Below, one piece after another: positions 12,288 through 12,667 of a stretch of DNA of 12,667 bases. Below the pieces are notes generated by a model that worked only from the letters and a program-made list of their open reading frames with translations, was not told the origin of the DNA and ran no database searches. The stretch spans positions 6,077 to 18,743 of the forward strand of contig DBWR01000019.1 of the NCBI GenBank assembly GCA_002309305.1. The letters are read 5' to 3'. Both the position numbers and the translations under genes were made by a program. This DNA is from Treponema sp. UBA1233 (GTDB lineage Bacteria > Spirochaetota > Spirochaetia > Treponematales > Treponemataceae). The first letter of the stretch is position 1, and every line of letters starts with the position of its first letter.

Positions 12288-12392
12288 ACGCCGAGTTTTG
12301 CCTGAAAACACGCCGAGAATTTCCAAAAACACGCCGTGTTTTAAAAAATTTTCCGTACGTTTTTCCAGAATTCTCCGTATGTTTTTGCCAAA
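12288..12392. repeat. five degenerate direct repeats with about 21-bp spacing, upstream of rhuM
   Basis: The CCG cores begin at 12291, 12313, 12334, 12353 and 12375, that is 22, 21, 19 and 22 bp apart. The first three share ACGCCG, with ACGCCGAG, ACGCCGAG and ACGCCGTG; the last two read CCGTACG and CCGTATG. Each core is followed by a T-run and usually CC then A-rich bases (pattern CCG-x-x-TTTT-x-CC-AAA). Two-helical-turn spacing fits a protein binding one face of the DNA. The region lies 100-200 bp upstream of rhuM and 120 bp beyond the AbrB-type gene's end. A plus-strand open frame crosses it but has no recognisable protein. Confidence 0.55.
12326..12342. promoter_or_regulatory. 17-bp perfect palindrome within the repeat array
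   Basis: AAAACACG-C-CGTGTTTT is a perfect 8-bp inverted repeat around one central base. It covers the third core of the array. It could be a dimeric operator. As a terminator hairpin it would have an unrealistically small loop. Confidence 0.45.
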
Positions 12393-12454
12393 TTCATGGG
12401 GAAAATATCCAGATTATACCAATATTGCTCATTTTTTTGCCAAAATAGCCCCTT

Positions 12455-12471
12455 TTAAGTTTTTTACTTAA
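12455..12471 (-). terminator. weak stem-loop downstream of the AbrB-type gene
   Basis: TTAAGT and ACTTAA form a 6-bp AT-rich stem with a 5-base loop about 45 bp past the stop at 12512. It is too AT-rich to be convincing; the rest of 12393-12511 contains no gene I can support. Confidence 0.2.
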
Positions 12472-12511
12472 CGATGGCAGGGTGTTTTTTGCGTGGATCC
12501 TAATTTGTAAA

Positions 12512-12667
12512 TCACTTCTTTAGTTTGCTGACCATATTTGCAAGTGTCAGAAATTTTTCTGATTTTATCAGGGCAAGTCCCTGTTCCTCATCACCAAGGA
12601 CAACAAGCTGGTCCCCGGTGGAAATGTCGAAAATCTTTCTTGCTTTTGCCGGTATGACAATCTGACC
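12512..12667 (-). CDS. AbrB/SpoVT-type DNA-binding protein, C-terminal part (runs off right edge)
   Basis: The minus-strand frame enters from the right edge and ends at TGA (12512-12514), giving the last 51 residues. It opens GQIVIPAKARKIFDISTGDQ, the SpoVT-AbrB swapped-hairpin motif (G-x-[IV]-x-IP-x-x-x-R-x-x-x-[IF]-x-[IL]-x-x-GD), then LVVLGDEEQGLALIKSEKF. Such proteins bind DNA as dimers and serve as transition-state regulators or antitoxins. The domain is nearly complete; only the first residues lie outside. No toxin partner is visible downstream within the window. Its position beside the repeat array makes it a candidate binder of those repeats, but that is only inference. Confidence 0.85.
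   Translation of the reverse strand, partial: GQIVIPAKARKIFDISTGDQLVVLGDEEQGLALIKSEKFLTLANMVSKLKK

Noticed and set aside
12205..12471. 88-codon plus-strand open frame upstream of rhuM
   Set aside because: No Shine-Dalgarno and no recognisable domain. It runs through the repeat array and antisense to the rhuM 5' region. Its composition looks like non-coding DNA.
1..12667. CRISPR arrays, tRNA or rRNA genes, insertion-sequence transposases
   Set aside because: I looked for them on both strands and saw no regular repeat-spacer array, no cloverleaf-type tRNA and no transposase motifs.

Overview
The window is a bacterial chromosome segment of fairly low G+C with almost every gene on the minus strand; the one clear plus-strand gene is the WYL regulator at 6656-7642. 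The mix (a TcdA/YgdL-type dehydratase, paired ArsC/Spx-like proteins, a DUF1810 protein, an EFR1-type flavodoxin-ferredoxin protein, and KilA-N, RhuM and Fic proteins) looks like a host-associated anaerobe. A Treponema-like spirochaete is my best guess, but it rests on general gene content and no marker gene fixes it.

Left part (1-3921). The 5' end of an acyl-CoA ligase gene with a very good sigma70 promoter enters from the left edge. Next comes a VapBC-type toxin-antitoxin pair with overlapping genes. Then a compact housekeeping-like run reads right to left: HD-domain protein, TcdA-like dehydratase (7-nt overlap), ArsC-like protein with a CxxC, and a second ArsC-like protein that has lost its catalytic cysteine. 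A DUF1810 protein lies just upstream of this run.

Centre (3906-7642). This is an accessory neighbourhood: a 44-codon gene that overlaps DUF1810 and resembles the N-terminus of a longer protein, an EVE/PUA-like protein, a protein with a C-terminal HIRAN-like domain, a KilA-N protein that lacks its usual N-terminus, and a divergent WYL-domain regulator. EVE and HIRAN domains read modified bases and DNA ends, and WYL proteins often control defence genes. I therefore treat 3906-7642 as the best candidate for an undescribed DNA-sensing or defence module, though this is inference.

Right-centre (7790-9219). A TetR/WHG regulator and an EFR1-type flavodoxin-ferredoxin protein form a 4-nt overlapping operon. 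Its near-consensus promoter (TTGACA, 17 bp, TATATT) carries two 13-bp TTGAC-N3-GTCAA palindromes at the -35 and start-site positions, which reads directly as an autorepressed redox operon.

Right end (9291-12667). This AT-rich stretch shows heavy gene turnover. It holds a class II Fic AMPylator with a C-terminal winged helix, and behind it lie three decayed genes. One is an AlbA_2-type ATP-binding/regulator gene with a large internal deletion and three in-frame stops. One is a RhuM paralogue reduced to two small pieces. One is the first 40 codons of a HEPN-like gene fused to that RhuM piece. An intact RhuM gene follows. Upstream of it, 12288-12392 holds five degenerate repeats spaced about 21 bp apart, including a perfect 17-bp palindrome. 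The window ends in the C-terminus of an AbrB/SpoVT-type protein.

Promoters ahead of several genes share an extended -10 (TGnTATAAT or close) without a clear -35. One, ahead of the second ArsC-like gene, sits so close to the ATG that a leaderless transcript is expected.
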